64,000 nucleotides of DNA from Bradyrhizobium nivariense. Lineage in GTDB: Bacteria; Pseudomonadota; Alphaproteobacteria; Rhizobiales; Xanthobacteraceae. The translations under genes were made by a program, and so were the position numbers. The notes beneath the pieces were generated by a model. The model was not told where the DNA came from, ran no database searches, and was given only the letters and a program-made list of their open reading frames with translations. Of the stretch, positions 1 to 8,652 are shown one piece after another; the first letter of the stretch is position 1, and each line of letters opens with the position of its first letter. The stretch lies in contig NZ_JARVWW010000003.1 in the NCBI RefSeq assembly GCF_029846715.1, forward strand, positions 248,001-312,000, given 5' to 3'.

Positions 1-1
1 G

Positions 2-421
2 CCTTCGGAAACCGTCGAGCATCTGGCGCGGCATGCCGGGCTGGCCCAGGGCATCGCGCAAATCATCGCGAACTTGCCGCGTGATGCGGCGCACCGGCAA
101 TTGTTCCTGCCGCAGCAGGTTCTGGCGAGCCACAATTGCAACATGGAGGATGTGTTCGCCGGCAAGGAGACGCCGAATTTGCGCGCCGTCCTGGACCAGC
201 TCGCGGACGAAGCCGGGCAGCACTTGACCACGGCCTTGTCGCTGTTGGCCGAGGTGCCGGCGCCGGCACGGCCGGCGTTTCTGCCGCTGAGCCAGGTACG
301 GGCCGACCTCAAGCGCCTGTCGCAGCCCGGGCGCAATCCGTTTACGCCGCAGCAATCGTCGCGGCTACGCACGCTGTGGACGCTGTGGCGGGCCTCGCGT
401 TCCCCGGAGTTTACCAAATAG
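2..421 (+). CDS. Squalene/phytoene synthase family protein, C-terminal part (5' end outside window)
   Basis: The reading frame is open from the left edge to a TAG at 419-421, giving about 139 residues. The segment LARHAGLAQGIAQ followed by a LPRD motif and a Gln-rich FLPQQVL stretch resembles the second half of squalene/phytoene-synthase-like proteins (NDUFAF6-like or hydroxysqualene-forming branch), where an all-alpha fold condenses isoprenyl diphosphates. The catalytic Asp-rich motifs would lie upstream and are not visible, so the exact reaction cannot be assigned. The downstream threonine ammonia-lyase begins 45 bp later on the same strand. Family assignment is from recognition of sequence style and is moderate. 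Confidence 0.6.
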   Translation, partial: PSETVEHLARHAGLAQGIAQIIANLPRDAAHRQLFLPQQVLASHNCNMEDVFAGKETPNLRAVLDQLADEAGQHLTTALSLLAEVPAPARPAFLPLSQVRADLKRLSQPGRNPFTPQQSSRLRTLWTLWRASRSPEFTK

Positions 422-466
422 CGGTTGGCTTATCGCCTCAAACTGCCAAATGCTCTATGCTGTCCC

Positions 467-1711
467 ATGGCTGAGTTGTCCCAAAGCATGTCCTCCGATC
501 TCAGCGGCCTTCCGGTCGCGCCGAGCGACATTCATGCCGCCGCCGAGACCATCCGCGGCGCCGTCGTGGAGACGCCCTGCAGCTACAGCCGCACGCTGAG
601 CAATATCTGCGGCTGCGACATCTGGCTGAAATTCGAGAACCTCCAGTTCACCTCCTCGTTCAAGGAGCGCGGGGCGCTCAACCGCCTCACGGCGCTGACG
701 CCGGAGGAGCGCGCGCGGGGCGTCGTCGCGATGTCGGCGGGTAACCACGCGCAGGGTGTTGCCTATCACGCCAAGCGGCTCGGCGTTCCCGCAACGATCG
801 TGATGCCGGTCGGCACGCCCATGGTGAAGGTCGAGAACACCAGACATCACGGTGCCGAGGTGGTGGTCACGGGTGCAACGCTCGAGGACGCGGCCGCTTT
901 CGCGCGCAGCCACGGCGAAGCCCGCGGCATGATCTTCGTCCACCCTTACGACGATCCGCTTGTCATCGCGGGGCAGGGCACGGTCGGGCTGGAGATGCTG
1001 AACGCGGTGCCGGAGCTCGATACGCTGGTGGTCCCGATCGGCGGCGGCGGGCTGATCAGCGGGATCGGCATTGCCGCGAAATCGGTCAAGCCGTCGCTGC
1101 GGATCCTCGGCGTCGAGGCCTGGCTCTATCCCTCGATGTACAACGCCATCCACGGCGGCACTCTGCCCGCGCGCGGCGACACGCTCGCCGAAGGCATCGC
1201 GGTGAAATCGCCCGGCAAGATCACGACCGAAATCGTCCGCCGCCTCGTCGACGACATCGCGCTCGTCAATGAAGCCGAGCTCGAGCGCGCGGTCGCGACC
1301 CTGATCTCGATCGAGAAGACGGTTGTAGAGGGCGCCGGCGCCGCCGGCCTCGCCGCGCTGATGTCCGACCCGTCCCGCTTCGCCGGCCAGAAGGTCGGGC
1401 TGGTGCTGAGCGGCGGCAATATCGACACACGGCTGATCGCCTCGGTCCTTACCCGCGAGTTGGCGCGCGAGGGGCGGCTCACCCAGTTGTCGCTCGATAT
1501 CCCCGACAGGCCCGGTCAACTGGCTGCGGTCGCGGCACTGCTGGCCGAGGCCGGCGCCAACATCATCGAGGTCTCGCACCAGCGCACGTTCTCGGACCTG
1601 CCGGCAAAAGCGACGCTGCTGCAACTCGTCATCGAGACCCGCGACAGCGCCCATCTCGACGAGGTCATGGCGAAGCTTGGCGCATCCGGATTGAGTGCGC
1701 GCTGCACGTGA
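467..1711 (+). CDS. ilvA: Threonine ammonia-lyase (PLP-dependent, with C-terminal ACT domain)
   Basis: Deaminates L-threonine to 2-oxobutanoate in the cytosol, the entry to isoleucine synthesis or threonine catabolism. The PLP lysine is in SSFKERGA (Lys66 from this start), the phosphate-binding Gly-rich loop is IGGGGLISG near residue 210, and the cofactor-end motif LSGGNID is near residue 315. A single ACT-like domain follows (about 335-410: LSLDIPDRPGQLAAV). At about 414 aa this is the short, single-ACT form rather than the double-ACT biosynthetic IlvA of E. coli. ATG 467 is chosen; ATG 488 is equally possible, and neither has a strong Shine-Dalgarno. It could also act as a serine/threonine dehydratase. 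Confidence 0.88.
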   Translation: MAELSQSMSSDLSGLPVAPSDIHAAAETIRGAVVETPCSYSRTLSNICGCDIWLKFENLQFTSSFKERGALNRLTALTPEERARGVVAMSAGNHAQGVAYHAKRLGVPATIVMPVGTPMVKVENTRHHGAEVVVTGATLEDAAAFARSHGEARGMIFVHPYDDPLVIAGQGTVGLEMLNAVPELDTLVVPIGGGGLISGIGIAAKSVKPSLRILGVEAWLYPSMYNAIHGGTLPARGDTLAEGIAVKSPGKITTEIVRRLVDDIALVNEAELERAVATLISIEKTVVEGAGAAGLAALMSDPSRFAGQKVGLVLSGGNIDTRLIASVLTRELAREGRLTQLSLDIPDRPGQLAAVAALLAEAGANIIEVSHQRTFSDLPAKATLLQLVIETRDSAHLDEVMAKLGASGLSARCT

Positions 1712-1723
1712 TTGGCGCGACCG

Positions 1724-3277
1724 TTATTCCGGCAGGCCGGCGGCACGAAGCGCCTCGCCAAGGGACGACGCAAGCGCCGGGGAACAGTTGACGCCTGAGA
1801 ACTGCCGGCTGTAGCGGAACGTCGGGTGCAACTCGAGCACCCGGGCGGCCGCCGCCCTCGCTTCTTCCAGACGTCCGAGCTTTGCGAGCGCCGCGGCCAG
1901 TTGCACATAGGTAATGCTGTGTCGAGGATTGGCCTGAACCGACCGGTAGGCCGCACGACAGGCTTCTTCATATCGACCGCGGTGGAAGTGACCCATGGCC
2001 TGCGCGTCGAACGCAGCAAAGGCCCAGGGATCGAACGGACTGAGCCGCACGCCCCTTTCGCTCCACTCGATGGCGCGGTCGGCTTCGCCGCTCCAACCGA
2101 GCATGACGCTGCCGAGGATGTAGGTCAGCGCCGATGATGGGCTGATGGCGAGTGCGGCGTCGAGTGCAGTGAATGCTGCGGAACGATCGTGCCCATCCAT
2201 GCCGATCGAAAAAGCCGCAAGGGTCAGAGCAAGCGCGTCATCCTGTCCGTGGATCAGGGCCGACCGTGCATGATGGATAGACGCGGCCCGATTGACCTCC
2301 TGCAAACCGGCTCGAAGGAACAGGCAATGGTGGCACATTGCGGCATTGCCGTGCGCTAGCGCATAAGTGGGCTCGAGCGTGATCGAACGTGCGAGCAGCA
2401 CAAGGGCTTGCGTGACCTGCTCAGGCATTCCGGAATCGACATCCGGCTGGGCCCGCAGGACAAGATCATAGGCATCGAGGCTGTCGGGCCGTTGGCGCTT
2501 GACCCTGTTGAATTCTGCGCGCCGCAGGCTCGGCGCAATGGCGCCGACGACCGATAGGGCGATGTCATCCTGGAGGGCGAAAACGTCCTCGGACCGGCGA
2601 TCGTAGCGCTCGGCCCACACATGCCCGCCGGTCGACGTGTCGATCAACTGACCCGTGATACGGACCGTTGTGCCGGTCTTCCGGACGCTGCCTTCCAGCA
2701 CATACCGGACGCCAAGCTCGCGGCCGACCTGTTTCAAGTCCACCGCACGGCCCTTGTAAATGAACGTCGAATTCCGCGCGATCACGAACAGCCAGTTGAT
2801 GCGCGACAGTCCGGTGATGATGTCGTCGACCATCCCTTCGGCAAAGTAGTCCTGCCCTGCATCACCGCTCAGGTTCGCGAAGGGCAAGACCGCGATTGAC
2901 GGCCTGTCAGGCAATATCAGCGATGGCGCTGCGGAGGCGGCGGATGCGTGATCCCGATGGGACGTCGTAACGGAGGGACCCACATAGCGATAGCCACGCC
3001 GCGGCAGGGTCTCGATCCAGCGGGCCTCTCCAGAGATATCCGCCAAAATGCGCCGCACAGCAGCGATTTGGACGGTCAAATTACTGTCCTCGATTGCCTG
3101 GGCAGGCCACGCCGCCTCGATCAAGGCTTCCTTGGACACCGGCGCGCCGGCTCGTTGCACGAGCAAGGCCAAGAGCAGGACGGCTCGCTGGCCGAGGGGG
3201 GTCGGCTCGGCACCGTGGAAAAGGATTCCTGCATCGGCGTCGAGACGGAATGGACCAAATTCAAGGATCATGGCCAT
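1724..3277 (-). CDS. Winged-helix regulator with TolB-like domain and TPR repeats (CadC-like)
   Basis: About 517 aa. Residues 1-100 form an OmpR/CadC-type winged helix (ILEFGPFRLD near the start, recognition region IEDSNLTVQIAAVRRIL, ending in PRRGYRYVG). A TolB-like N-domain follows (PSIAVLPFANLSGDAGQDYF, then YVLEGSVRKTG), and the C-terminal half is TPR-like helices. No phosphoreceiver domain is present, so this is a one-component regulator. No clear transmembrane segment separates the wHTH from the TolB domain. ATG 3277 is chosen because the family normally begins just before the first wing strand. It is divergent from the cupin gene at 3405, a likely target. It shares its TolB-TPR module with the cyclase at 35000. 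Confidence 0.85.
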   Translation of the reverse strand: MAMILEFGPFRLDADAGILFHGAEPTPLGQRAVLLLALLVQRAGAPVSKEALIEAAWPAQAIEDSNLTVQIAAVRRILADISGEARWIETLPRRGYRYVGPSVTTSHRDHASAASAAPSLILPDRPSIAVLPFANLSGDAGQDYFAEGMVDDIITGLSRINWLFVIARNSTFIYKGRAVDLKQVGRELGVRYVLEGSVRKTGTTVRITGQLIDTSTGGHVWAERYDRRSEDVFALQDDIALSVVGAIAPSLRRAEFNRVKRQRPDSLDAYDLVLRAQPDVDSGMPEQVTQALVLLARSITLEPTYALAHGNAAMCHHCLFLRAGLQEVNRAASIHHARSALIHGQDDALALTLAAFSIGMDGHDRSAAFTALDAALAISPSSALTYILGSVMLGWSGEADRAIEWSERGVRLSPFDPWAFAAFDAQAMGHFHRGRYEEACRAAYRSVQANPRHSITYVQLAAALAKLGRLEEARAAAARVLELHPTFRYSRQFSGVNCSPALASSLGEALRAAGLPE

Positions 3278-3404
3278 TGCCAAAGAAGGGCACATTTCGG
3301 AGGTTTTTTGCAATGTTTTCCGAACGGCTTCACTACTTTCAGGAGCCGCTGGATCACCATGGCGCGGTTTTCAGGCAGAGCCGCACCGAGCCATGGAGGG
3401 TCAC

Positions 3405-3866
3405 ATGAACGCCAAACCGCTCATCCGCAGGCCCGGCGAGACCAAGGGAATTATGCTGCGCGGTCAACCGATGGCCTTCCTGGTAACCGGCGAAGATACA
3501 AAGCACACCAGCATGTTCGACTGGACGATACCGGCAGGGTTCGCCACAGGCCGGCACGTTCATCGCGTGCAGGAAGAGACCTTCTACATGCTGGAGGGCG
3601 AGTGCGAATGGCATGTCGGTGACGAAGTCGTCCGAGCGGCACCGGGGACCTACCTCTTCATTCCCCCCGGCGTCCCGCACAACATCACCAACGTCAGCGA
3701 GAAGCCCGCGCGCGTGCTCATGACGGTCTCTCCACCGGGACACGAACGCTACTTCGAAGAATTGGCCAAGATGACCGCAAGCGAAGCCCCGGACGCGAAA
3801 GCCATCAGTGAATTGCGCGCCCGCTTCGACACCGACCAGCTGTCGGCGCTGACAACGAAAGGTTGA
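3405..3866 (+). CDS. Cupin domain-containing protein
   Basis: A 153-aa single-domain cupin. Metal-binding motif 1 is GRHVHRVQEETFYMLEGE (two His and a Glu), and motif 2 is PPGVPHNITN with the last His. This layout resembles quercetin-2,3-dioxygenase-like and small sugar/aromatic-metabolite cupins; the substrate is not predictable. GGAGGG five bases before ATG 3405 decides the start, although the frame is open further upstream. It is divergently placed against the wHTH/TolB/TPR regulator, with 127 bp between the starts, so common control from that interval is plausible. Confidence 0.85.
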   Translation: MNAKPLIRRPGETKGIMLRGQPMAFLVTGEDTKHTSMFDWTIPAGFATGRHVHRVQEETFYMLEGECEWHVGDEVVRAAPGTYLFIPPGVPHNITNVSEKPARVLMTVSPPGHERYFEELAKMTASEAPDAKAISELRARFDTDQLSALTTKG

Positions 3867-3935
3867 AGGCAATGTGCTGGGGCGACGGCGGATCGGCTTC
3901 GAACTCGATTCGGTCGCGCAGGTTCTTGCGCGCCG

Positions 3936-5114
3936 CTATCGCGGCGTCAAAGCTTCCAGGTGGGCGATCAGCCGATCGATCTCGGCTTCCGTATTGTAGT
4001 AATGCGGAGAGGCGCGCACCACCGGCGGCAGCGAGCGAATTTCGGCATCGATGCGCGTGCTCGACGGATCTGAGGCACCGATCGTGATGCCGGCTGCGGC
4101 GGCCTCGCTGACGACCTCTTCCGCCTGGTACCCTTCCACCGTGAAGCTGACGATGGCCCCCGGAGCGCGTCCGAGGTCGCGAATTCTGATGCCGCGAATG
4201 GAGGCGAGGCCACCCCGGAGACGGTCAGCCAGCATGCGGCAGCGCTGCTCGATGGGGCCGAGCCCGATGTCGAGGGCATAGTTGACGGCCGCGCCGAGCC
4301 CGAGCCGGGCCGCGTAGTTGTTCTCCCAGGTCTCGAAACGGCGCGCATCGTCGCGGAGCTGGTAAGCATCGCGGGAGACCCAGGGCGCGGCGAAGTGGTC
4401 GATCATCGGCGGTTCGAGCCGCTGCAACATCGCCCGGCGGACGTAGAGAAAGCCGGTGCCGCGCGGGCCGCGGAGGAATTTGCGACCGGTCGCCGACAAC
4501 ATGTCACAGCCGACGGCCTCGACGTCGACCGCCATCTGGCCGACCGCCTGGCAGGCATCGAGCAGATAGGGAATGCCTCGCGCTCGCGCGATCTTGCCGA
4601 CGGCCGCTGCCGGATTGACCAGCCCGCCATTGGTCGGAACCCAGGTGATCGCTATCAGTTTCACGCGCTCATCGATCATGCGTTCGAGCGCGTCAACGTC
4701 GAGCTCGCCACTGGCATCGCTCGGCACGATGTCGATCGCGACGCCTGTTCGCTTGGCGACCTGAAGAAACGCGACATAATTGGCAGCGTACTCCGCCTCC
4801 GCGGTCAGGATCCGGTCACCATCGCGAAACTGAAGCGCGTAGAATGCCATCTGCCAGGCAACCGTCGCGTTCTCCATGAGGGCGATCTCATCCGGCGCGG
4901 CATTCAGCAGGCGCGCCACTGAGCCGTAGATGGATTCGAGTCGGCGCGACTCACGGTCGGCCGCGGCATAGCCTCCGATCTCACTCTCAAGGTCGATATG
5001 CTGCTTCATGGCCTCGACGACAGGGACAGGCATGAGAGCCGCCCCCGCATTGTGCAGGTACGCAAGCCGGGAGGTGGCTGGCGTGTCGGCACGTATTCGC
5101 TCGATGTTGATCAT
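3936..5114 (-). CDS. Class V aminotransferase (cysteine desulfurase / isopenicillin N epimerase-like fold)
   Basis: A 392-aa PLP fold-type I protein. The N-terminal YLHNAGAALMP, the cofactor-contacting LLDACQAVGQM and the Schiff-base Lys in SATGRKFLRGPRGTGFLYVRR-like context are characteristic of the class V family. It could be a cysteine desulfurase, selenocysteine lyase, or an aminotransferase for an unusual substrate; no Cys-loop typical of SufS/IscS was recognised in the C-terminal part, so desulfurase activity is doubtful. GGAGG six bases before ATG 5114 supports this start over the longer open frame to 5264. No obvious operon partner; the next gene on the same strand, a CAP protein, starts 650 bp upstream. 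Confidence 0.85.
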   Translation of the reverse strand: MINIERIRADTPATSRLAYLHNAGAALMPVPVVEAMKQHIDLESEIGGYAAADRESRRLESIYGSVARLLNAAPDEIALMENATVAWQMAFYALQFRDGDRILTAEAEYAANYVAFLQVAKRTGVAIDIVPSDASGELDVDALERMIDERVKLIAITWVPTNGGLVNPAAAVGKIARARGIPYLLDACQAVGQMAVDVEAVGCDMLSATGRKFLRGPRGTGFLYVRRAMLQRLEPPMIDHFAAPWVSRDAYQLRDDARRFETWENNYAARLGLGAAVNYALDIGLGPIEQRCRMLADRLRGGLASIRGIRIRDLGRAPGAIVSFTVEGYQAEEVVSEAAAAGITIGASDPSSTRIDAEIRSLPPVVRASPHYYNTEAEIDRLIAHLEALTPR

Positions 5115-5196
5115 CACGCCTCCGCTTCTCGCGATCTTCTTGCATGAATTAGACGCGTCGAAGAATGCGAGCAAGATGGCAACGTCCAGCTTCGCC

Positions 5197-5769
5197 TCAG
5201 ATGCAGAGGCCGAGCAGCTTGATGTGACAGCCGCTGGATTTGGGCTTGCTTGCAGGAGCGGCATCGCGTTTCACGGCAATGAGGGGCTCCTTGTCCTTCT
5301 TGCCCTTGCCCTTCGGCTCGTAGTCACCAGCGATCACCATCGCCCAATAGGTGCGCTTGCCGCTGGCGTTTTTCGCGCTCGCGATGCCGATGCGGGAGGC
5401 GTTGTGCAGCAAGAGGTTCTTGCGGTGGCCGGAGGAATCGATCCACTGGCCGAGCGTCTTCTCGAAATTGTCGTAGCCGTAGGCGATGTTCTCGGCGGCG
5501 CGGCCTGCGCCGGCCGGTGCGACGCGGCGGTTGAACGGGCCGAGGGCGTCGTGACTGAGGTCGTCCTTCGTCGCCATCGCGCGCGCCTGGTCCATGGCGA
5601 TGCGGTCGAGGGTCGAATCGCGCACGACGCGGACCTCACCATGCTTGAGGCGGAAGCTGGAGATCAGCTCGGCCGGAGCTTCGGCCATTGCGGGCGTGGT
5701 GGCGAGCAGCAGAAGGCCGGCGATCAGGCTGCCAACCACACCATGCATCATCGCCCCCCGAGTGCCCAT
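5197..5769 (-). CDS. Secreted CAP (SCP/PR-1-like) domain protein
   Basis: A 190-aa protein with an N-terminal signal peptide (hydrophobic run LIAGLLLLATTPAMA, cleavage after AMA). The mature part carries the CAP signatures: DQARAMA with D-DLSHD (His of the cavity), AAENIAYGY (Glu of the cavity) and the GHRKNLL segment with its second His. It ends in a Lys-rich linker and a CHIKLLGLC Cys pair. Bacterial CAP proteins are extracytoplasmic; function ranges from cell-wall binding to protease-like roles and is unknown here. Starts at 5751 or 5748 give an equally good signal peptide. Confidence 0.85.
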   Translation of the reverse strand: MGTRGAMMHGVVGSLIAGLLLLATTPAMAEAPAELISSFRLKHGEVRVVRDSTLDRIAMDQARAMATKDDLSHDALGPFNRRVAPAGAGRAAENIAYGYDNFEKTLGQWIDSSGHRKNLLLHNASRIGIASAKNASGKRTYWAMVIAGDYEPKGKGKKDKEPLIAVKRDAAPASKPKSSGCHIKLLGLCI

Positions 5770-5843
5770 GACCCCGCCAAGCCCAAATTTTCCGATCGCT
5801 TCTCTATCGCCAATGTGGACGCTTCAAGGCGTGGTCCACCGTG

Positions 5844-6938
5844 CTAGCCCGCCGGCAGGTCCGCCTCGAAATTGAAGCGGTCTCGCAGATTCTTGCGCTG
5901 CTCCAGGATGTCCTTGAGGAAGGCGCGGTCCTGGTCGTTCTTCATCATAGGCTCGATCAGGTCGAGCTGGTTCATGGCGACCAGTTGCAGGATCTCTGTG
6001 CGCGGCTTGCCGCCGGCGTCGCGTGGCAGCGCGTGCACGACCTGGATGTGTTCCGGTGGCTTCGGCCCCTTGGCGGCGGTGAGCTCGTTCCGCAATTGGC
6101 CTTCGAGCGCGGCCTGATCGGCTTCGACGAACGCATAGAGCCCGACGCCCGAGCGGCGGTCGGCAAAAGCGACGATGGCGGTGTCGCGCACTGCGGGGTT
6201 CTTGCGGATCAGTTCCGCCAGCACCGGCGCGTCGTTGACGAGCCGGCGGCCGCCGCCTTCACGGTCGGTGAAGTTGAACAGGCCGCGCGTGATGGCCCGA
6301 TAGACTTTCTTGCCGGTAGCGAGCCACAGGCTGGCGGCGAACGACTTCTTCGCCAGGATCTTGCGCTCGCGCGGCGTCAGTGCCTCAGGCGCGTACGAGC
6401 GCTTGTGCTTGAGCAGATGCCGGAGATCTTCATAGGCCAGGATGCGGTAAAGCCGGCCGCGTCGGTTGAAACAGGCCGCGAGCTGGAAGTCGGTCACATA
6501 GGCGCGCCCGTCGCGGCCGACCAGCCAGTTCTGTTCCTTGGCAAGATCATTGTGGCATATGCCGGCGCGGCGCAGCCGCCGCAGCGCGGCCTTCGCCGAG
6601 CGAAAATAGGCGAGATCGCTGTGCGGTTTGGCCAGATGCAGCGCGACACCATCGACGAAGCTGCGCACCAGCGCGCGGCGTCCGGCCCACAGCAGCTCGG
6701 GGCCGACGTTCAGCCCCTTGGCGAGCACCAGCGCATGCTTTTCGCGGCCGAACAGATGGCGCGCCAAAGGGAATGACCACCACGGCACCTCGTCGAGGCG
6801 GCGCAGCACTGCGTCGACCTCACCCCCATCGTCGCGGAATCGGCCGCGCTCGACGGTCGAGAACACGTCGCGCTTGAGCAGCACGCCCTCGGTCCAGCGC
6901 GCCGAGAGTGTTGCGGCGTCGTCTTTGGGAAGGTTCAT
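5844..6938 (-). CDS. Kinase-like domain fused to an isolated AMP-binding-enzyme C-terminal domain
   Basis: 364 aa. The first part looks like a Kdo/RIO-type small kinase: HNDLAKEQNWLV (catalytic loop, Asp131 and Asn137) and VTDFQLA (metal-binding Asp150). The glycine-rich loop is not evident. From about residue 235 the sequence changes to the mobile C-terminal subdomain of the acyl-CoA synthetase/ANL superfamily: DTAIVAFADRRSGVGLYAFVE, then LPRDAGGKPRTEIL with the conserved Gly-Lys (Lys311). No adenylation N-domain is present. The start at ATG 6938 lies 7 bp after the trmFO stop, so the two form an operon. Kinase substrate is unknown; lipid, sugar or protein are all possible. The domain reading is from motif recognition only. 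Confidence 0.75.
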   Translation of the reverse strand: MNLPKDDAATLSARWTEGVLLKRDVFSTVERGRFRDDGGEVDAVLRRLDEVPWWSFPLARHLFGREKHALVLAKGLNVGPELLWAGRRALVRSFVDGVALHLAKPHSDLAYFRSAKAALRRLRRAGICHNDLAKEQNWLVGRDGRAYVTDFQLAACFNRRGRLYRILAYEDLRHLLKHKRSYAPEALTPRERKILAKKSFAASLWLATGKKVYRAITRGLFNFTDREGGGRRLVNDAPVLAELIRKNPAVRDTAIVAFADRRSGVGLYAFVEADQAALEGQLRNELTAAKGPKPPEHIQVVHALPRDAGGKPRTEILQLVAMNQLDLIEPMMKNDQDRAFLKDILEQRKNLRDRFNFEADLPAG

Positions 6939-6945
6939 CGAAAAC

Positions 6946-8373
6946 TCACGCCGCGGCGGCAATGCGCAGGTGATCGGCGATCCACCGATCGAGATCGGCG
7001 AGCGCCAGCGCACTCATCGCCTGCTTCTTGGCCACGGTCTTTTCGTTCCCGCGCAGCCGGCTTCCGTCGGGCTTCTTCGTCGGAGCGCTGGCGAGCGGCG
7101 GAAACAGGCCGAAATTGATGTTCATAGGCTGAAACGAGCGCGTGCCCGGCTCGATGGTCTCGATATGGCCGCCGGTGATGTGGCCGAGCAGGGATCCGAG
7201 CGCCGTCGTGGCCGGCGGGCTCGCAAGCCGTTCGCCGCGCGCGTCGGCTGCCGCATAGAGGCCGGCGATCAGGCCGACGCTGGCGGATTCCACATAGCCC
7301 TCGCAGCCCGTCATCTGGCCGGCAAAACGCAGCCGCGGCTGCGCGCGCAGGCGCAACTGTCCGTCGAGCAGCTTTGGCGAGTTGAGGAAGGTGTTGCGAT
7401 GCAGGCCGCCGAGGCGGGCGAATTCGGCCTTCTCCAGCCCCGGAATGGTGCGGAAGATGCGTTGCTGCTCGCCGTATTTCAGCTTCGTCTGGAAGCCGAC
7501 GATGTTGTAGAGCGTGCCGAGCTTGTTGTCCTGGCGCAGCTGCACGATCGCGTAGGCTTTTGTGGTGGGATCGTGCGGATTGGTGAGGCCGACCGGCTTC
7601 ATCGGCCCATGTCGCAAGGTCTCGGGACCGCGTTCCGCCATGACCTCGATCGGCAGGCAGCCGTCGAAATAGGGCGTGTTGGTTTCCCACTCCTTGAACT
7701 CGGTCTTCTCGCCGGCGACCAGCGCGGCGACGAAGCCGTCATACTGCTCCTTGGTCATGGCGCAGTTGATGTAGTCGGCACCGGTGCCGCCGGGACCGAC
7801 CTTGTCGTAGCGCGACTGGAACCAGGCCGCCGACATGTCGATGGATTCGCGGTGCACGATCGGTGCGATCGCGTCGAAGAAGGCGAGCGCGTTCTCGTCG
7901 GTCAGCTCGCGGATGGCGTCGGCCAGCGGCGCCGAGGTGAGGGGACCGGTCGCAACGATGACGTTGCTCCATTCGGCCGGCGGCAGGCCTGCGACCTCGC
8001 TGCGGGCGATCTCGATCAGGGGATGATCGTTCAGCGCCTTGGTGACGGCCGCCGAGAAGCCGTCGCGGTCGACCGCCAGCGCGCCGCCGGCGGGTACCTG
8101 GTTGGCGTCGGCTGCGCGCATGACCAGCGAGTCGAGGCGGCGCATCTCGGCATGCAGCAGGCCGACGGCATTGTTGGCGGCATCGTCCGAGCGGAACGAA
8201 TTGGAGCAGACGAGCTCGGCAAGCCCGTCGGTGCGGTGTGCCTCGGTCATGCGGGTCGGCCGCATCTCGTGCAGCACCACGGGCACGCCGGATTTGGCCA
8301 CCTGCCAGGCGGCTTCGGAGCCGGCAAGGCCTGCGCCGATGACGTGCACGGAATTGGATTGGGGTCCTGTCAT
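6946..8373 (-). CDS. trmFO: Methylenetetrahydrofolate--tRNA-(uracil-5-)-methyltransferase TrmFO
   Basis: 475 aa. Folate/FAD-dependent enzyme that makes ribothymidine at position 54 of the tRNA T-loop. The N-terminal FAD-binding [13 protein letters not shown] dinucleotide fold, the LHEMRP segment, [12 protein letters not shown] with the catalytic-region Cys, and the C-terminal [18 protein letters not shown] block are hallmarks of TrmFO as distinct from its paralogue GidA/MnmG. It is full length. ATG 8373 has the expected Rossmann strand ten residues in. The kinase-fusion gene follows directly on the same strand. Confidence 0.95.
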   Translation of the reverse strand: MTGPQSNSVHVIGAGLAGSEAAWQVAKSGVPVVLHEMRPTRMTEAHRTDGLAELVCSNSFRSDDAANNAVGLLHAEMRRLDSLVMRAADANQVPAGGALAVDRDGFSAAVTKALNDHPLIEIARSEVAGLPPAEWSNVIVATGPLTSAPLADAIRELTDENALAFFDAIAPIVHRESIDMSAAWFQSRYDKVGPGGTGADYINCAMTKEQYDGFVAALVAGEKTEFKEWETNTPYFDGCLPIEVMAERGPETLRHGPMKPVGLTNPHDPTTKAYAIVQLRQDNKLGTLYNIVGFQTKLKYGEQQRIFRTIPGLEKAEFARLGGLHRNTFLNSPKLLDGQLRLRAQPRLRFAGQMTGCEGYVESASVGLIAGLYAAADARGERLASPPATTALGSLLGHITGGHIETIEPGTRSFQPMNINFGLFPPLASAPTKKPDGSRLRGNEKTVAKKQAMSALALADLDRWIADHLRIAAAA

Positions 8374-8499
8374 GGGGCGGACAGGTAGCGCTTTTCGGCG
8401 GCGAGTGGAATCGCCGAGATCGAGTTTTCTGCCCCCGGATGCGACAACGCCCGCACGAGGCGGGCGCTATCGGTTCGTCCGGTTAAGGGCTGAACGATA

Positions 8500-8652
8500 T
8501 CAGCCCTGATACTGACCGGCGGCAACGCGCGGGATGTCCGAGCGATCGAGGCCGATATCGGCCAGTTCGCGATCGCTGAGCTGGGACAGCTCGGCAACAT
8601 TGCGCTGATAGTCCCGGAAAGCCTGGATCATGCGGATGAGCGAGAGCAGCAT
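8500..8652 (-). CDS. DUF1127 small protein
   Basis: 50 aa, basic N-terminal helix followed by the DUF1127 core SQLSDRELADIGLDRSDIP. Proteins of this family in rhizobia and Agrobacterium have been linked to phosphate and RNA-related regulation, but this copy cannot be assigned a specific role. AGGAG eight bases before ATG 8652 gives a clear start. A divergent gene begins at 9372, with a long intergenic region between them that holds a perfect palindrome at 8994. Confidence 0.88.
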   Translation of the reverse strand: MLLSLIRMIQAFRDYQRNVAELSQLSDRELADIGLDRSDIPRVAAGQYQG

